This document shows, in pieces, positions 9,879 through 20,457 of a DNA stretch of 53,208 nucleotides (position 1 is its first letter; the number at the start of each line of letters is the position of its first letter). Made by a program: the position numbers and the translations under genes. The notes under the pieces were generated by a model. It saw only the letters and a list, made by a program, of their open reading frames with translations. It was not told the DNA's origin and ran no database searches. Source of the stretch: Pseudomonadota bacterium (GTDB lineage Bacteria; Pseudomonadota; Alphaproteobacteria; Micropepsales; Micropepsaceae); the NCBI GenBank assembly GCA_029778105.1, contig JAKOQZ010000063.1:1-53208 (forward strand), read 5' to 3'.

Positions 9879-10349
9879 ATGATCAAAGACGATGGCAGCC
9901 TTATCGCCCCCACCAGCGGAGACAAATCGGATTTGCTGGAATACGCGACCGGGATCGTTGCAGCCTATGTCGGGCGCAACCAGATCCTGCAGAGCGATCT
10001 GCCTGTCCTGATCAAATCGGTCTTCGACGCCCTTGCCGGTCTTTCGCAGCCGGCTGCGGACGCGCCCGCGCCGAGCGCCCTGAAACCGGCCATTCCGGTG
10101 AAGAAATCGGTGACGGACGAGTACATCATTTGCCTGGAAGACGGCGCGAAGCTGAAAATGCTCAAGCGCTATCTGCGCACCCACTACGACATGTCGCCGG
10201 ACGAATACCGCGCCAAATGGGGCCTGCCCTCGGACTATCCGATGGTCGCGCCGAACTATGCCCAGGCGCGCTCGGAAATGGCGAAGCGCATCGGCCTGGG
10301 CAAGCTGACCCCGGCTTCGGGCCGCGGCCGCAAGAAAAAGGCGGCCTGA
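9879..10349 (+). CDS. mucR: Ros/MucR-family transcriptional regulator with altered zinc site
   Basis: This 156-residue protein belongs to the MucR/Ros family of pleiotropic regulators (exopolysaccharide, motility, cell cycle). It has an N-terminal oligomerisation region (about 15-55), an Ala/Pro linker (56-78), the single zinc-finger-type DNA-binding domain (79-125, ending 'YRAKWGLPSDYPMVAPNY') and a basic C-terminal tail. In Ros the ligands are Cys, Cys, His, His. Here Cys85 is kept, but the following positions are Asp88, Tyr98 and Tyr103, with His102 next to the last. Asp for the second Cys is common in the family; loss of the first His is less so. The domain may fold without zinc, as reported for some rhizobial homologues. 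RBS is GAAGGA about ten bases upstream. Confidence 0.9.
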   Translation: MIKDDGSLIAPTSGDKSDLLEYATGIVAAYVGRNQILQSDLPVLIKSVFDALAGLSQPAADAPAPSALKPAIPVKKSVTDEYIICLEDGAKLKMLKRYLRTHYDMSPDEYRAKWGLPSDYPMVAPNYAQARSEMAKRIGLGKLTPASGRGRKKKAA

Positions 10350-10366
10350 GCCGCACGTCGTCCCGG

Positions 10367-10639
10367 CTAAACGACAATGCCCCGCCCGCTTCCGGGCGGG
10401 GTTTTGTTTGTGTCGGCCTCGGATGGCGTCTCGCGGCCCAGCAGCCGCATCAACTTGGCGACCGCAAGCTTCTGCAGATCGTTTTGATGCGCCGTCAGCG
10501 GCCCGACGACGACCGCCTCGACACCTGAAGCGGCATCGATCGCCGTCGCGCGGACGGCGTTACCCTGTCTCAGAAACTCGACGTAAATCTCGCCGGCGGC
10601 CGGCGTGCGCCTGTCCGGTTTGCGGCCGTCAGGCGGCAC
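10367..10639 (-). CDS. Small DUF6898-like protein downstream of hemA
   Basis: This 90-residue conserved alphaproteobacterial protein has a core '[20 protein letters not shown]' followed by '[10 protein letters not shown]' and a helix '[13 protein letters not shown]'. That pattern (short beta sheet plus one helix) matches what I recall of DUF6898, which usually sits beside hemA. The ATG lies 11 bases inside the hemA 3' end, so translation is probably coupled. The last dozen residues are encoded by the antisense strand of the mucR terminator and are probably unconstrained. Function unknown. Confidence 0.7.
   Translation of the reverse strand: MPPDGRKPDRRTPAAGEIYVEFLRQGNAVRATAIDAASGVEAVVVGPLTAHQNDLQKLAVAKLMRLLGRETPSEADTNKTPPGSGRGIVV
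10380..10409 (+). terminator. Intrinsic terminator of mucR
   Basis: A perfect 9-bp GC stem (10380-10388 with 10393-10401) and CTTC loop are followed by TTTTGTTT on the plus strand, 30 bases after the mucR stop. The hairpin lies inside the 3' end of the convergent DUF6898-like gene, so it also encodes that protein's C terminus. Confidence 0.88.
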
Positions 10640-11849
10640 GCCGGATCTTCAGGCGGCGCCAGCAGGCGTCGAGCGCGCCGACCAGCTCAGCCAGCTTTTC
10701 ATCGCTGTGAGTCGGCGACGGCGTGAAGCGAAGCCGCTCCAGACCGCGGGGCACGGTGGGGTAGTTGATGGGCTGAACGTAGATGCCGTATTCGAACAGC
10801 AACTCGTCCGCGACCGCCTTGCACTGCACCGGATCGCCGACCAGCACCGGCACCATGTGCGAGACGGAGCTTTCCATCACAGGCAGATCGGCGTCGCGCA
10901 GCATCTGCTTCAGCTTCGCCGCCTTGGCGTGCAGCAGATCGCGTTCGGCGGTGCTTTCCTTGAGATGGCGCACGCTGGCCAGCGCGCCGGCGACCAGTAC
11001 GGGCGACAGCGATGTCGAGAAGATGAAGCCCGGCGCGAACGAGCGCACGCAATCGACGATGCGCGCGCTGGCGGCGATGTAGCCGCCCATCACGCCATAG
11101 GCCTTGGCCAGCGTGCCCTCGATGATGTCGATGCGGTGCATGACGCCGTCGCGTTCGGCGACACCCGCGCCGCGCGGCCCGTACATGCCCACCGCATGCA
11201 CTTCGTCGAGATAGGTCAGCGCGCCGTACTTTTCCGCAAGGTCGCAAAGGCCGGCGAGCGGCGCGATGTCGCCGTCCATCGAATAGACGGACTCGAACGC
11301 GATCAGTTTCGGCGCGTCGGGATCGTCCTGCTGGATCAGCTCTTCGAGGTGCGCGAGATCGTTGTGGCGGAAGACGCGCTTCACGGCGCGGCCGCGCTTG
11401 ATGCCCTCGATCATCGAGGCGTGATTGAGCTCGTCGGAATAGATGATGACGCCCGGCAGGATCGCCGAGAGCGTCGAGAGCGTCGCATCGTTCGACACAT
11501 AGCCGCTGGTGAACAGCAGCGCCGCTTCCTTGCCGTGCAGGTCGGCGAGCTCGCGCTCAAGCTCGACATGGTAATGAGTGGTGCCGGAGATATTGCGGGT
11601 GCCGCCCGAGCCTGCACCCACATGCTCGATCGCCGCGTGCATCGCCTCGGTGACGACGGCGCTCTGCCCCATGCCGAGATAGTCGTTCGAACACCAGACG
11701 GTGACCGAACGCTTGCCCTGCGTCTCGCTCGCGTGGTGAACCGCACGCGGATAAGCGCCGCGCTGACGTTCGATGTCGATAAAGACGCGATAGCGACCCT
11801 CCGCCTTCAGGCTGTCGATCGCTGCGTCGAAATGCTTGTCGTAATCCAT
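10629..11849 (-). CDS. hemA: 5-aminolevulinate synthase (C4 pathway)
   Basis: ALAS condenses glycine with succinyl-CoA, the first step of tetrapyrrole synthesis in alphaproteobacteria. The 406-residue protein starts 'MDYDKHF', like characterised homologues, and has 'SNDYLGM', '[15 protein letters not shown]', '[10 protein letters not shown]' and the PLP lysine K249 in 'GTLAKAYG'. The frame is open to 11918, but the ATG at 11849 is preceded by AGGGG at good spacing and avoids overlapping the upstream gene. The next haem gene, hemB, is at 16926 in a separate unit. Confidence 0.96.
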   Translation of the reverse strand: MDYDKHFDAAIDSLKAEGRYRVFIDIERQRGAYPRAVHHASETQGKRSVTVWCSNDYLGMGQSAVVTEAMHAAIEHVGAGSGGTRNISGTTHYHVELERELADLHGKEAALLFTSGYVSNDATLSTLSAILPGVIIYSDELNHASMIEGIKRGRAVKRVFRHNDLAHLEELIQQDDPDAPKLIAFESVYSMDGDIAPLAGLCDLAEKYGALTYLDEVHAVGMYGPRGAGVAERDGVMHRIDIIEGTLAKAYGVMGGYIAASARIVDCVRSFAPGFIFSTSLSPVLVAGALASVRHLKESTAERDLLHAKAAKLKQMLRDADLPVMESSVSHMVPVLVGDPVQCKAVADELLFEYGIYVQPINYPTVPRGLERLRFTPSPTHSDEKLAELVGALDACWRRLKIRRAA

Positions 11850-11914
11850 CGAAGCCCCTGCACCTGGCAAGGTTGTTACATGCACGAGGGGTTTGCGCTT
11901 CGCTTTGACTAGCG

Positions 11915-12682
11915 TCAAGCGCCTCTGGGCAAATGCTGATTGAGATTACTGAGAACGCCTCTCAATAGCGCGGGCCGGTCGGTCATGATCCCATCGACAC
12001 CCAGACCTACAAGCCGGCGCATCTCCGCTTCGTCGTCGATCGTCCAGACATGCATTTTCAATCCCAGGCGGTGCGCAGCGGCAACCGACGCGGCGTCAAC
12101 CAGACGGAATGGGCCCTGCCTGACAGGAATCTGAACGCAATTGGCCGCGAAGCGGCCCGACGGGATGCGGCGCTTGGCGAGCCAGAAGCGCGCCACCTCG
12201 CGGGGGCCCATCGAGGTGCAGGCTGCCTCGCCGAACGCAGCTCTCACCCGCGCGATGCGGGCGTCGGAAAATGACCCGATGCAGACCCTGTCGAGCGCAT
12301 TCAAGCGGCGCAGAAGGTCGATCAAGGGACCGACCGCGCCGTCATGCTTGGGATCGATGTTGACCCGCAGCCCGGGCCAGGCGGCCAGCAACTCTTCCAG
12401 AAGCGGGATCGGCTCCGATCCGCCGATACGCGCCTCGCGTATGTCTGCATAGTCGAGCTCGGCGATCAGGCCCTTGCGGTCGGTGACCCGGTCAAGGCGG
12501 TCGTCGTGAAAGGCGAGCAGCACGCCGTCGCGGGTCGCGTAGGCGTCGGTCTCGACATAGCGATAGCCCAGATCGACGGCATAGGCGAAAGCCTTCATCG
12601 TGTTCTCGGGCGCTTCCAGCGCCCCGCCGCGATGGGCGAAGGCGATGACGCCATCGTGCTGGAGATAGGGATGCAGGTTCAT
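11915..12682 (-). CDS. ugpQ: Glycerophosphodiester phosphodiesterase family protein
   Basis: The protein probably releases glycerol-3-phosphate from glycerophosphodiesters. The 255-residue TIM barrel has the catalytic pattern of the family: '[14 protein letters not shown]' (His-Arg-Gly and Glu), '[11 protein letters not shown]' (Glu-x-Asp metal site), '[11 protein letters not shown]' (second His) and near the end '[11 protein letters not shown]' and '[10 protein letters not shown]'. There is no signal peptide, so it is likely cytoplasmic, UgpQ-like. It is transcribed toward hemA with a 65-base gap. The symbol is by family resemblance only. Confidence 0.88.
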   Translation of the reverse strand: MNLHPYLQHDGVIAFAHRGGALEAPENTMKAFAYAVDLGYRYVETDAYATRDGVLLAFHDDRLDRVTDRKGLIAELDYADIREARIGGSEPIPLLEELLAAWPGLRVNIDPKHDGAVGPLIDLLRRLNALDRVCIGSFSDARIARVRAAFGEAACTSMGPREVARFWLAKRRIPSGRFAANCVQIPVRQGPFRLVDAASVAAAHRLGLKMHVWTIDDEAEMRRLVGLGVDGIMTDRPALLRGVLSNLNQHLPRGA

Positions 12683-12702
12683 CGTTTCCTCTTGAGGCCA
12701 CC

Positions 12703-13500
12703 ATGCCGCCTTTCGCGCCGGACCTAAAGCTGATCCTCGCGGTCGCGCTCGTCGCTGCGGTCGTTCCTTTCCTGGCGCTCTGGATCGTGAGCCTGCGGAT
12801 CAGGGACGCCAGCATCGTCGACGTGTATTGGGGGCCAGGCTTCATCTTCGTGACGGCAGCGACTTTTTTGCTGGGCCCGCAGACCGGCGCGGGATGGATC
12901 ATCCTCGGTGCGGTCGCGCTGTGGGGCGCGCGTCTCGGGCTGCATATCGGGCTGAGGAAACTTGCCGAGGCCGATGAGGACGGCCGCTATCAGGCGATGC
13001 GGCGCACATGGAAAGGCAATTTCGCGTGGGAAAGCCTGAAATGGGTTTTCCTGCTTCAGGCCGGGATGCAGTTCGTCGTCGCCCTCCCCGTCTCCATCGG
13101 TGCGGCCGTTGCGGGAGATGGCCAAAGCCGGCTCTTCCATGTCGGCCTGCTCGTCTTCCTGACCGGGCTGATCGTGGAAGCGGTCGCGGACTGGCAGCTG
13201 ACTGAGTTCAGGAAGCGCCGCAAGAGCCATGAAGATGTCTGCGATATCGGCCTGTGGTCGTGGTCGCGCCACCCGAACTATTTCGGCGAGACGGTTCTGT
13301 GGTGGGGCCTCTTCGCCATGGCCCTTGGCGCCGGCGCGTCGTGGTGGACCGTGATCGGCCCGGCGACGATCACGTTTCTGCTGTTGCGCGTTTCCGGCGT
13401 GACGCTGCTGGAGCGCGGCCTCAAAAAGCGAAAGCCCGCCTACGCAGATTATGCGAGGCGGACCAGCGCATTCATTCCATGGCCGCCGAAGCGGCCATAG
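12703..13500 (+). CDS. DUF1295 family membrane protein (steroid reductase-like fold)
   Basis: This 265-residue integral membrane protein has about six or seven hydrophobic segments. It carries the DUF1295 signature: 'SIVDVYWGPGF' early, 'WGARLGLHI', and near the C terminus 'GLWSWSRHPNYFGETVLWWG', the NADPH/cofactor-binding motif shared with 3-oxo-5-alpha-steroid reductases and isoprenylcysteine methyltransferases. The substrate is unknown. It is divergent from the phosphodiesterase with only 20 bases between the start codons, so their promoters must overlap the coding ends. Confidence 0.85.
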   Translation: MPPFAPDLKLILAVALVAAVVPFLALWIVSLRIRDASIVDVYWGPGFIFVTAATFLLGPQTGAGWIILGAVALWGARLGLHIGLRKLAEADEDGRYQAMRRTWKGNFAWESLKWVFLLQAGMQFVVALPVSIGAAVAGDGQSRLFHVGLLVFLTGLIVEAVADWQLTEFRKRRKSHEDVCDIGLWSWSRHPNYFGETVLWWGLFAMALGAGASWWTVIGPATITFLLLRVSGVTLLERGLKKRKPAYADYARRTSAFIPWPPKRP

Positions 13501-13503
13501 GGA

Positions 13504-14031
13504 TCAGAGGCGGAAGCGGATCTGATCGGCCCAGTAGCGCTCGAGCCGGCGCAGGGAGTCGTTCAGCGTCACGAAGGTGCCGGCGTCGATGCCGCCGACC
13601 TTGTCGACGGAGAGCGTGTGACGGTCGAACAGCGAAGCGCAGAGGCGATGCACGATGCGGCCCTTTTCCGTCAGGCGCACGCGCACCGAACGGCGGTCCA
13701 CTTCCGAGCGGGCGTGGTTGATATAGCCCATATCGACCAGCTTCTTGAGATTGTACGAGACGTTCGAGCCCAGATAATGGCCGCGCGAGCGCAGCTCGCC
13801 TGCGGTCATTTCGGCGTCGCCGATGTTGAAGAGCAGCAGGGCCTGGACCGAGTTGACGTCGCGGATGCGCACGCGCTCCAGCTCGTCCTTGATCACGTCG
13901 AGAAGCTGACGATGCAGCCGCTCGATGCGGTTCAGCGTCTCAAGATAGAGAGGCTTCAGCTGATCGGAAGCTTCCGTCGCGGCCGGAAGTTCCGGCGCAT
14001 GAGGAATACGAGCCTTGAGTGCAACGTTCAT
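13504..14031 (-). CDS. MarR-family regulator resembling LdtR
   Basis: This 175-residue winged-helix regulator has a helix-rich N-terminal dimerisation part, then the DNA-binding region 'MTAGELRSRGHYLGSNVSYNLKKLV' and wing 'HARSEVDRRSVRVRLTEKGR' (about residues 75-130). Its extended N terminus, the 'RGHYLGSNVSYNLKK' recognition helix and its length resemble LdtR of Rhizobiales, which controls an L,D-transpeptidase and stress tolerance. No transpeptidase gene is adjacent. It converges tail-to-tail with the DUF1295 gene (3-base gap) and has a 232-base upstream region with dyads that could be operators. Confidence 0.85.
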   Translation of the reverse strand: MNVALKARIPHAPELPAATEASDQLKPLYLETLNRIERLHRQLLDVIKDELERVRIRDVNSVQALLLFNIGDAEMTAGELRSRGHYLGSNVSYNLKKLVDMGYINHARSEVDRRSVRVRLTEKGRIVHRLCASLFDRHTLSVDKVGGIDAGTFVTLNDSLRRLERYWADQIRFRL

Positions 14032-14126
14032 CGCGAAATTTTCCCGCGTTATCCACCACCATTGACGATGACCATACGGGTGCTCGCTTAAGCCGCGGTC
14101 AAAGAACGCGGTGAACGCGGATTAAT

Positions 14127-14146
14127 CTTGATTTTCGTTGATCAAG
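14127..14146. promoter_or_regulatory. Dyad upstream of the LdtR-like gene
   Basis: CTTGAT (14127-14132) is inverted as ATCAAG (14141-14146) about 100 bases before the MarR-family start. A second dyad, TTAAT-TCGC-ATTAA, lies at 14210-14223. Either could be an autoregulatory operator; the second also resembles a CtrA-type TTAA pair but with a 6-base rather than 7-base gap. Both are short enough to arise by chance. Confidence 0.3.
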
Positions 14147-14263
14147 AGAAGGCGCAGAAATGCGGCATCGGTGGTGAACGCGAAGCCCGGCCGCAGCGAA
14201 CGGCTTGTCTTAATTCGCATTAACGTCCGCTGAACTGCTGAAAATTTGTGGCGAGTCCGCGCC

Positions 14264-15295
14264 TCAGCCTTCAGCACTCCACTCGCGCGCCAGCGGCGCG
14301 AAATAGTCGTCGATCATCCACGACTTCACCTCTTCCAGCGTCGCCGGGTTCCATTTGGGCGCGCCGTCCTTGTCGATGATCGTCGCGCGCACACCCTCAT
14401 AAAAATCAGATCCGCGCTGGATGCGCTCGGTCAGCCGGAACTCGATCGCCATGCATTCGCGGAACGACCTGGCGAGCCCGACTTCCATCTGCCGGAAGGC
14501 GATCTTGAGGCTGGTGGGCGATTTGGTGCGGATCGTCCTGGCGGTCGTTTGCGCCCAATCGTCGGGATCGGCCTCCAGGTTGGCAAGAACCTGCTCGACG
14601 GAGGCGCCGCCGAAATGGTGGTCGACCTGACGCTGCAAGGCCTCCATCGGGTCGGGAATGGGCTCGGCCCACGCGCGCAGCGCATGGACCGCCTCGTCCC
14701 GGGCCAAGGCATCGACGATCGCGTCGAACTCGTCATATCGCGCAAGATGCGTCGCGAGGCGCAGGTGACGCAGTTCCGGCGCCTTAAGGCGTGCGCCCGT
14801 CAACGCCAGATACAGGCCCATGCGGCCCTCGAGACGCGGCAGGAAATAGGTGCCGCCGACATCGGGGAACAAGCCGATTCCGGTTTCCGGCATCGCGAAG
14901 GCCGTCGTCTCGCACACGATGCGGTGCGAGCCGTTGAACGAAACGCCTACCCCGCCGCCCATCACGAGCCCGTGGACGAGCGCGACGAAGGGCTTGGGAA
15001 ATTCCTTGATCAAGGTGTCGAGCCGGTACTCTTCGGCCCAGAACGCACTGGCATAAGGCGTGCGGTCGCGCCCGCTTTCGAAGAGAGCGCGCACATCGCC
15101 GCCGGCCGAGAAGGCGCGATCACCGGCGCCGCGGATGACAACGGTGCGGACCCGGTCGTCGACCGCCCACGCCTTCAGCTCCGGCGTGATCGCGCGCACC
15201 ATGTCGAGCGTCAGCGCGTTCAGCGCCCTGGGCCGGTTGAGCGTGATGATGGCGGCGTGGCCGCGCCGTTCGAACAGGACTTCCGCGTCGTTCAT
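14264..15295 (-). CDS. 3-hydroxyisobutyryl-CoA hydrolase (valine catabolism)
   Basis: The product hydrolyses 3-hydroxyisobutyryl-CoA to 3-hydroxyisobutyrate. The 343-residue crotonase-fold protein has 'FSAGGDVRAL' and 'HGLVMGGGVGVS' oxyanion-hole segments and 'ETGIGLFPDVGG'. The C-terminal half is diagnostic for hydrolases rather than plain enoyl-CoA hydratases: 'SPTSLKIAFRQM', 'EFRLTERI', then 'IIDKDGAPKWNPATLEEV'. Plain hydratases are about 260 residues. It follows a membrane-protein gene with a four-base overlap, and the operon starts with an acyl-CoA dehydrogenase, consistent with the valine pathway. Confidence 0.92.
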   Translation of the reverse strand: MNDAEVLFERRGHAAIITLNRPRALNALTLDMVRAITPELKAWAVDDRVRTVVIRGAGDRAFSAGGDVRALFESGRDRTPYASAFWAEEYRLDTLIKEFPKPFVALVHGLVMGGGVGVSFNGSHRIVCETTAFAMPETGIGLFPDVGGTYFLPRLEGRMGLYLALTGARLKAPELRHLRLATHLARYDEFDAIVDALARDEAVHALRAWAEPIPDPMEALQRQVDHHFGGASVEQVLANLEADPDDWAQTTARTIRTKSPTSLKIAFRQMEVGLARSFRECMAIEFRLTERIQRGSDFYEGVRATIIDKDGAPKWNPATLEEVKSWMIDDYFAPLAREWSAEG

Positions 15296-15702
15296 GGCGC
15301 AGCGACATTCTCAAGGCGCAGGGTCAGTTGCTTGCGCACGCGGCGGTCGGAGCTGTAGCCGCCGAAAAGCGCCGAAGCGTAGGCGAACAACATCAGCGCC
15401 CCGAACTTGGCGTCCAGCGAGATGTCGAGATTGGGGAAGACGAGAGCGAAATTCGCGGTCACCAGGGCATCCAGCGCCATGCCGGGCAAGACGAAGCTGA
15501 CGGCCGCGAGCGCGCGGTTTTCAGGCAGCACGTTCAGGATGCCGAGATAGAGCACCATGAAACCCCAGCACACCGGCCCGAGGACGATGAACAGGACCGC
15601 GTAGAGAATTTCGTCCGTGGTGAAGAAGACCTGGCCGTAAAATCGAAACAGCAGCGTCGCCGCCAGCCACACGATCAGCCCGACGATGGAGTGGTAAATC
15701 AT
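15292..15702 (-). CDS. Small four-helix membrane protein in the valine operon
   Basis: This 136-residue protein has four predicted membrane segments (about residues 4-20, 33-56, 66-86 and 98-116) and a basic C-terminal tail 'SSDRRVRKQLTLRLE'. The shape resembles the DUF5367 type of small membrane protein, but I am not certain of that family. It sits nine bases after the acyl-CoA dehydrogenase and overlaps the hydrolase start by four bases, so it is cotranscribed with catabolic enzymes. Function unknown; no transporter motif is visible. Confidence 0.75.
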   Translation of the reverse strand: MIYHSIVGLIVWLAATLLFRFYGQVFFTTDEILYAVLFIVLGPVCWGFMVLYLGILNVLPENRALAAVSFVLPGMALDALVTANFALVFPNLDISLDAKFGALMLFAYASALFGGYSSDRRVRKQLTLRLENVAAP

Positions 15703-15711
15703 GGCCTGCTC

Positions 15712-17912
<2,201 letters not shown>

Positions 17913-17979
17913 GGGCTTGCCAAGCGGCCCGGCCCGCACCAGTCTCGTCAGGCACGCCCAATAGTTCCGGAGGGTCACT

Positions 17980-18399
17980 ATGTTGAAAGAGTTCAGGGAA
18001 TTCATCCTGCGCGGAAACGTGCTCGACCTCGCGGTCGGCATCATCATGGGCACGGCTTTCACGGCTATCGTGAATTCGCTTGTGAACGACATGATCATGC
18101 CGCCGATCGGGTTGTTGCTGGGCGGCGTCGATTTCTCGAACCTCTTCCTGCAGCTCAGCGGCCGCGACACGCTGTACCCCGTTCTGGCGGACGCCCAGAA
18201 AGCCGGCATCGCGACGCTGAACTATGGCGTCTTCATCAATGCGCTGGTGAAGTTCCTGATCATCTCGTTCGCCGTCTTCCTGCTGGTGAAGGCTGCGAAC
18301 CGGATGCTGCCCAAGAAGCCCGAAGAGCCGGCGGGCCCGGCCCCGACGCCGGAGGACATCGTTCTCCTGCGCGAGATCAGGGACTCGCTGAAGAAATAG
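17980..18399 (+). CDS. mscL: Large-conductance mechanosensitive channel
   Basis: MscL is an inner-membrane pentamer that opens under membrane tension to relieve hypo-osmotic shock. The 139-residue protein has 'KEFREFILRGNVLDLAVGIIMGTAFTAIV' with the pore-lining TM1, a periplasmic loop, TM2 ('ALVKFLIISFAVFLLVKAAN') and the cytoplasmic helix 'EDIVLLREIRDSLKK'. RBS CGGAGGG is six bases before the ATG. It may be read through from hemB (67-base gap). Confidence 0.97.
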   Translation: MLKEFREFILRGNVLDLAVGIIMGTAFTAIVNSLVNDMIMPPIGLLLGGVDFSNLFLQLSGRDTLYPVLADAQKAGIATLNYGVFINALVKFLIISFAVFLLVKAANRMLPKKPEEPAGPAPTPEDIVLLREIRDSLKK

Positions 18400-18406
18400 G
18401 ATGGCG

Positions 18407-18428
18407 GGGCCGGCGGAAACGCCGGCCC
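18407..18428. terminator. Hairpin between convergent mscL and TetR genes
   Basis: GGGCCGGCG (18407-18415) pairs perfectly with CGCCGGCCC (18420-18428) around a GAAA tetraloop, starting eight bases after the mscL stop and ending at the last base of the TetR gene. It has no clean U run on either strand, so termination efficiency is uncertain, but stem and tetraloop are unusually stable. Confidence 0.6.
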
Positions 18429-18988
18429 TAGTTCTTCAGGCTCTCGACAAGCCCGCGCAGCAACATCTCGCCGCGCGACGGCACGACGCTCATGCCGTGG
18501 TCGCGCTGACCGACATCGATGAGCCCCTTGAGCAGCAGATCGACCAGTCCGTGCACCCCGCCCCACAGCGCGGGCCCCATGCCCGGCCGGCCGGCGATCT
18601 CACCGAAGAGATGCGACAGCGACAGCGCCGCGCCGCTGCGCTCGGCCGCAACCCAGTCGCCCTCGCCGCGCTCGAACGCCAGATCGAAGGCGCCGCGATT
18701 GGCGGCGGCATATTGCAGATAAGCGTGGGCCGCGGCAGCGAGGCGCTCGCGCGGATCGGGCTCGCGCTCGACCACCTGCCGCACCGCATGCTCGATCTCG
18801 GCGCAGACCTCGACGGCCAGCGCATCGGCCAAACGCTCCCGCGACGGGAAATAGCGATAACAGGCGGCAGGCGAGAGCCCCGCCGCCTTGGCGATGTCGC
18901 GCAACGAGACGCGCGCCGCCGCCGTCTCCGTCGCGGCGCGGCGCGCGGCGGCGAGCAGCCGCGTGCGGCCTTCATCCAGTTTACTCAT
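18428..18988 (-). CDS. TetR-family transcriptional regulator
   Basis: This 186-residue repressor has the N-terminal helix-turn-helix 'VSLRDIAKAAGLSPAACYRYFPSRERLADAL' pattern (about residues 27-57) and a helical ligand domain ending 'MLLRGLVESLKN'. The frame stays open upstream, but the ATG at 18988 overlaps the stop of the dehydrogenase gene by four bases and starts the canonical domain. As the last gene of the flavin reductase-dehydrogenase operon it probably regulates that operon in response to an acyl or hydroxy-acid metabolite (inference). Confidence 0.9.
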   Translation of the reverse strand: MSKLDEGRTRLLAAARRAATETAAARVSLRDIAKAAGLSPAACYRYFPSRERLADALAVEVCAEIEHAVRQVVEREPDPRERLAAAAHAYLQYAAANRGAFDLAFERGEGDWVAAERSGAALSLSHLFGEIAGRPGMGPALWGGVHGLVDLLLKGLIDVGQRDHGMSVVPSRGEMLLRGLVESLKN

Positions 18989-19857
18989 GGCGCGAGGCGC
19001 GCGATCAGGCTCGACGTATCCCAGCGTTTGCCGCCCATGGCCTCGACATCGGCGTAGAACTGGTCGACCAACGCCGTCAGCGGCAGCTGCGCGCCGTTGC
19101 TCCTGCCTTCGTCCAGCGCGATCCCCAGATCCTTGCGCATCCATTCGACCGCGAAGCCGAAGTCGAATTTCCCCGCCAGCATGGTCTTGTGCCGGTTCTC
19201 CATCTGCCAGGACTGCGCCGCGCCCTTGGCAATCACGTCGATGACCGCTTCGCCATCCAGGCCCGCCGCCTGGGCGAAGGCGAGGCCTTCGGCGAGGCCC
19301 TGCACGACCCCGGCGATGCAGATCTGGTTGACCATCTTGGCGAGCTGCCCGGAGCCGGCGGCGCCAAGCAGGCGGCACATTTTCGCATAGGCGCGGATCA
19401 GCGGCTCGGCCCTGGCGAAATCGCCTGCCGCGCCGCCGCACATCACGGTCAGCTGCCCGTTCTCGGCGCCTGCCTGACCGCCGCTCACCGGCGCATCGAC
19501 AAACCCCACGCCCGCGTTGGCCGCCTGCGCCTCAAGCTCGCGCGCGAGCCGCGCCGAGGTTGTGGTGTGGTCCACCAGCACGCTGCCTGGACCCATGGCG
19601 GCAAGGCAGCCATCCTGTCCCAGCGTGACTTCGCGCACGTCATCGTCGCGGCCGACGCATATGAATACGGCGTCGGCGCCCTCGGCGGCGGCGCGGGGTG
19701 TCGCGGCGGCGGCGTGGCCGTATTGCGCCATCCACGCTTCTGCCCTGGCGGCGCGGCGATTGAAGACCGTCACCTGGTGGCCGGCTTTCGTCAGGTGGCC
19801 GGCCATGGGGAACCCCATCACGCCGAGGCCGATGAATGCCACGCGCGCCACGATCAC
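18985..19857 (-). CDS. mmsB: 3-hydroxyisobutyrate dehydrogenase
   Basis: The enzyme oxidises 3-hydroxyisobutyrate to methylmalonate semialdehyde in valine breakdown. The 290-residue protein has the Rossmann motif 'VAFIGLGVMGFPMA' (GxGxxG), the substrate motif 'FVDAPVSGGQAGAENGQL' (about 119-136) and the catalytic lysine K174 in 'GSGQLAKMVNQI'. The start is a GTG overlapping the flavin reductase stop (GTGA). It fits the acyl-CoA dehydrogenase and hydrolase of 14264-16851, although related beta-hydroxyacid dehydrogenases (tartronate semialdehyde, glyoxylate) share these motifs. Confidence 0.88.
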   Translation of the reverse strand: MIVARVAFIGLGVMGFPMAGHLTKAGHQVTVFNRRAARAEAWMAQYGHAAAATPRAAAEGADAVFICVGRDDDVREVTLGQDGCLAAMGPGSVLVDHTTTSARLARELEAQAANAGVGFVDAPVSGGQAGAENGQLTVMCGGAAGDFARAEPLIRAYAKMCRLLGAAGSGQLAKMVNQICIAGVVQGLAEGLAFAQAAGLDGEAVIDVIAKGAAQSWQMENRHKTMLAGKFDFGFAVEWMRKDLGIALDEGRSNGAQLPLTALVDQFYADVEAMGGKRWDTSSLIARLAP

Positions 19858-20342
19858 GCCTCCTTCAGATCCGCGAGCGACCGGAACGCCCCGCGGTGGA
19901 AGAGCAATGGCCGGCCCTCGTGCACGTGAGTGAATTCCTCCACCAGTCCGACGAAAATCACGTGATCGCCGCCGTCGTAGCGCTGCTCCACCTTGCAGAC
20001 GAAACGCGCGAGCGCCCCCGAGATGACCGGAATGCCGTGGGGTTCGTTTTCGAGCATGCCTTCGGGAATGGCGTGCGCGCCCTTCTTGGCGAGGCTGGAC
20101 GCCAGATCCTTGAGCTCTTCGGGGAGCACATTGATCGCGAATCGTTCGGCGATGTGGAACGCCTCGGCGCGATCCGAAGCCCGGTCGAGGCTCCAGAGCA
20201 CCAGAGGCGGGTTCAACGACACCGAGGCGAAGGAATTGATCGTCAGGCCGATCGGCCCCGTTTCGGTCGCGGCGGTGACGACGCAAACCCCGGTTGCGAA
20301 ATGACCCAGCGCATTGCGCAGCTGTCGCCCATCTATCGTCAT
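19854..20342 (-). CDS. Flavin reductase family protein
   Basis: This is a small FMN-binding split-barrel protein of the HpaC/DIM6 group that reduces free flavin with NAD(P)H for a partner monooxygenase. Features are 'LRNALGHFATGVCVVTA' at the start, 'GLTINSFASVSLNPPLVLWSL' (flavin contact), and the late 'GDHVIFVGLVEEF' and 'PLLFHRGAF'. I took the ATG at 20342 (162 residues, AGGAAA upstream); a GTG at 20381 would add 13 residues. No flavin-dependent monooxygenase is nearby; it is coupled to a dehydrogenase instead. Confidence 0.88.
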   Translation of the reverse strand: MTIDGRQLRNALGHFATGVCVVTAATETGPIGLTINSFASVSLNPPLVLWSLDRASDRAEAFHIAERFAINVLPEELKDLASSLAKKGAHAIPEGMLENEPHGIPVISGALARFVCKVEQRYDGGDHVIFVGLVEEFTHVHEGRPLLFHRGAFRSLADLKEA

Positions 20343-20457
20343 GAGGCCCGTTTTCCTGAGTTCGAATGTCTGATTCACCACATCTTAAGGGCGGGAACCC
20401 GATGGTGCGAGTGGCGAGCAGTCAGCCGCCATCCAACCACGTCCGGGCGGCCCACAC

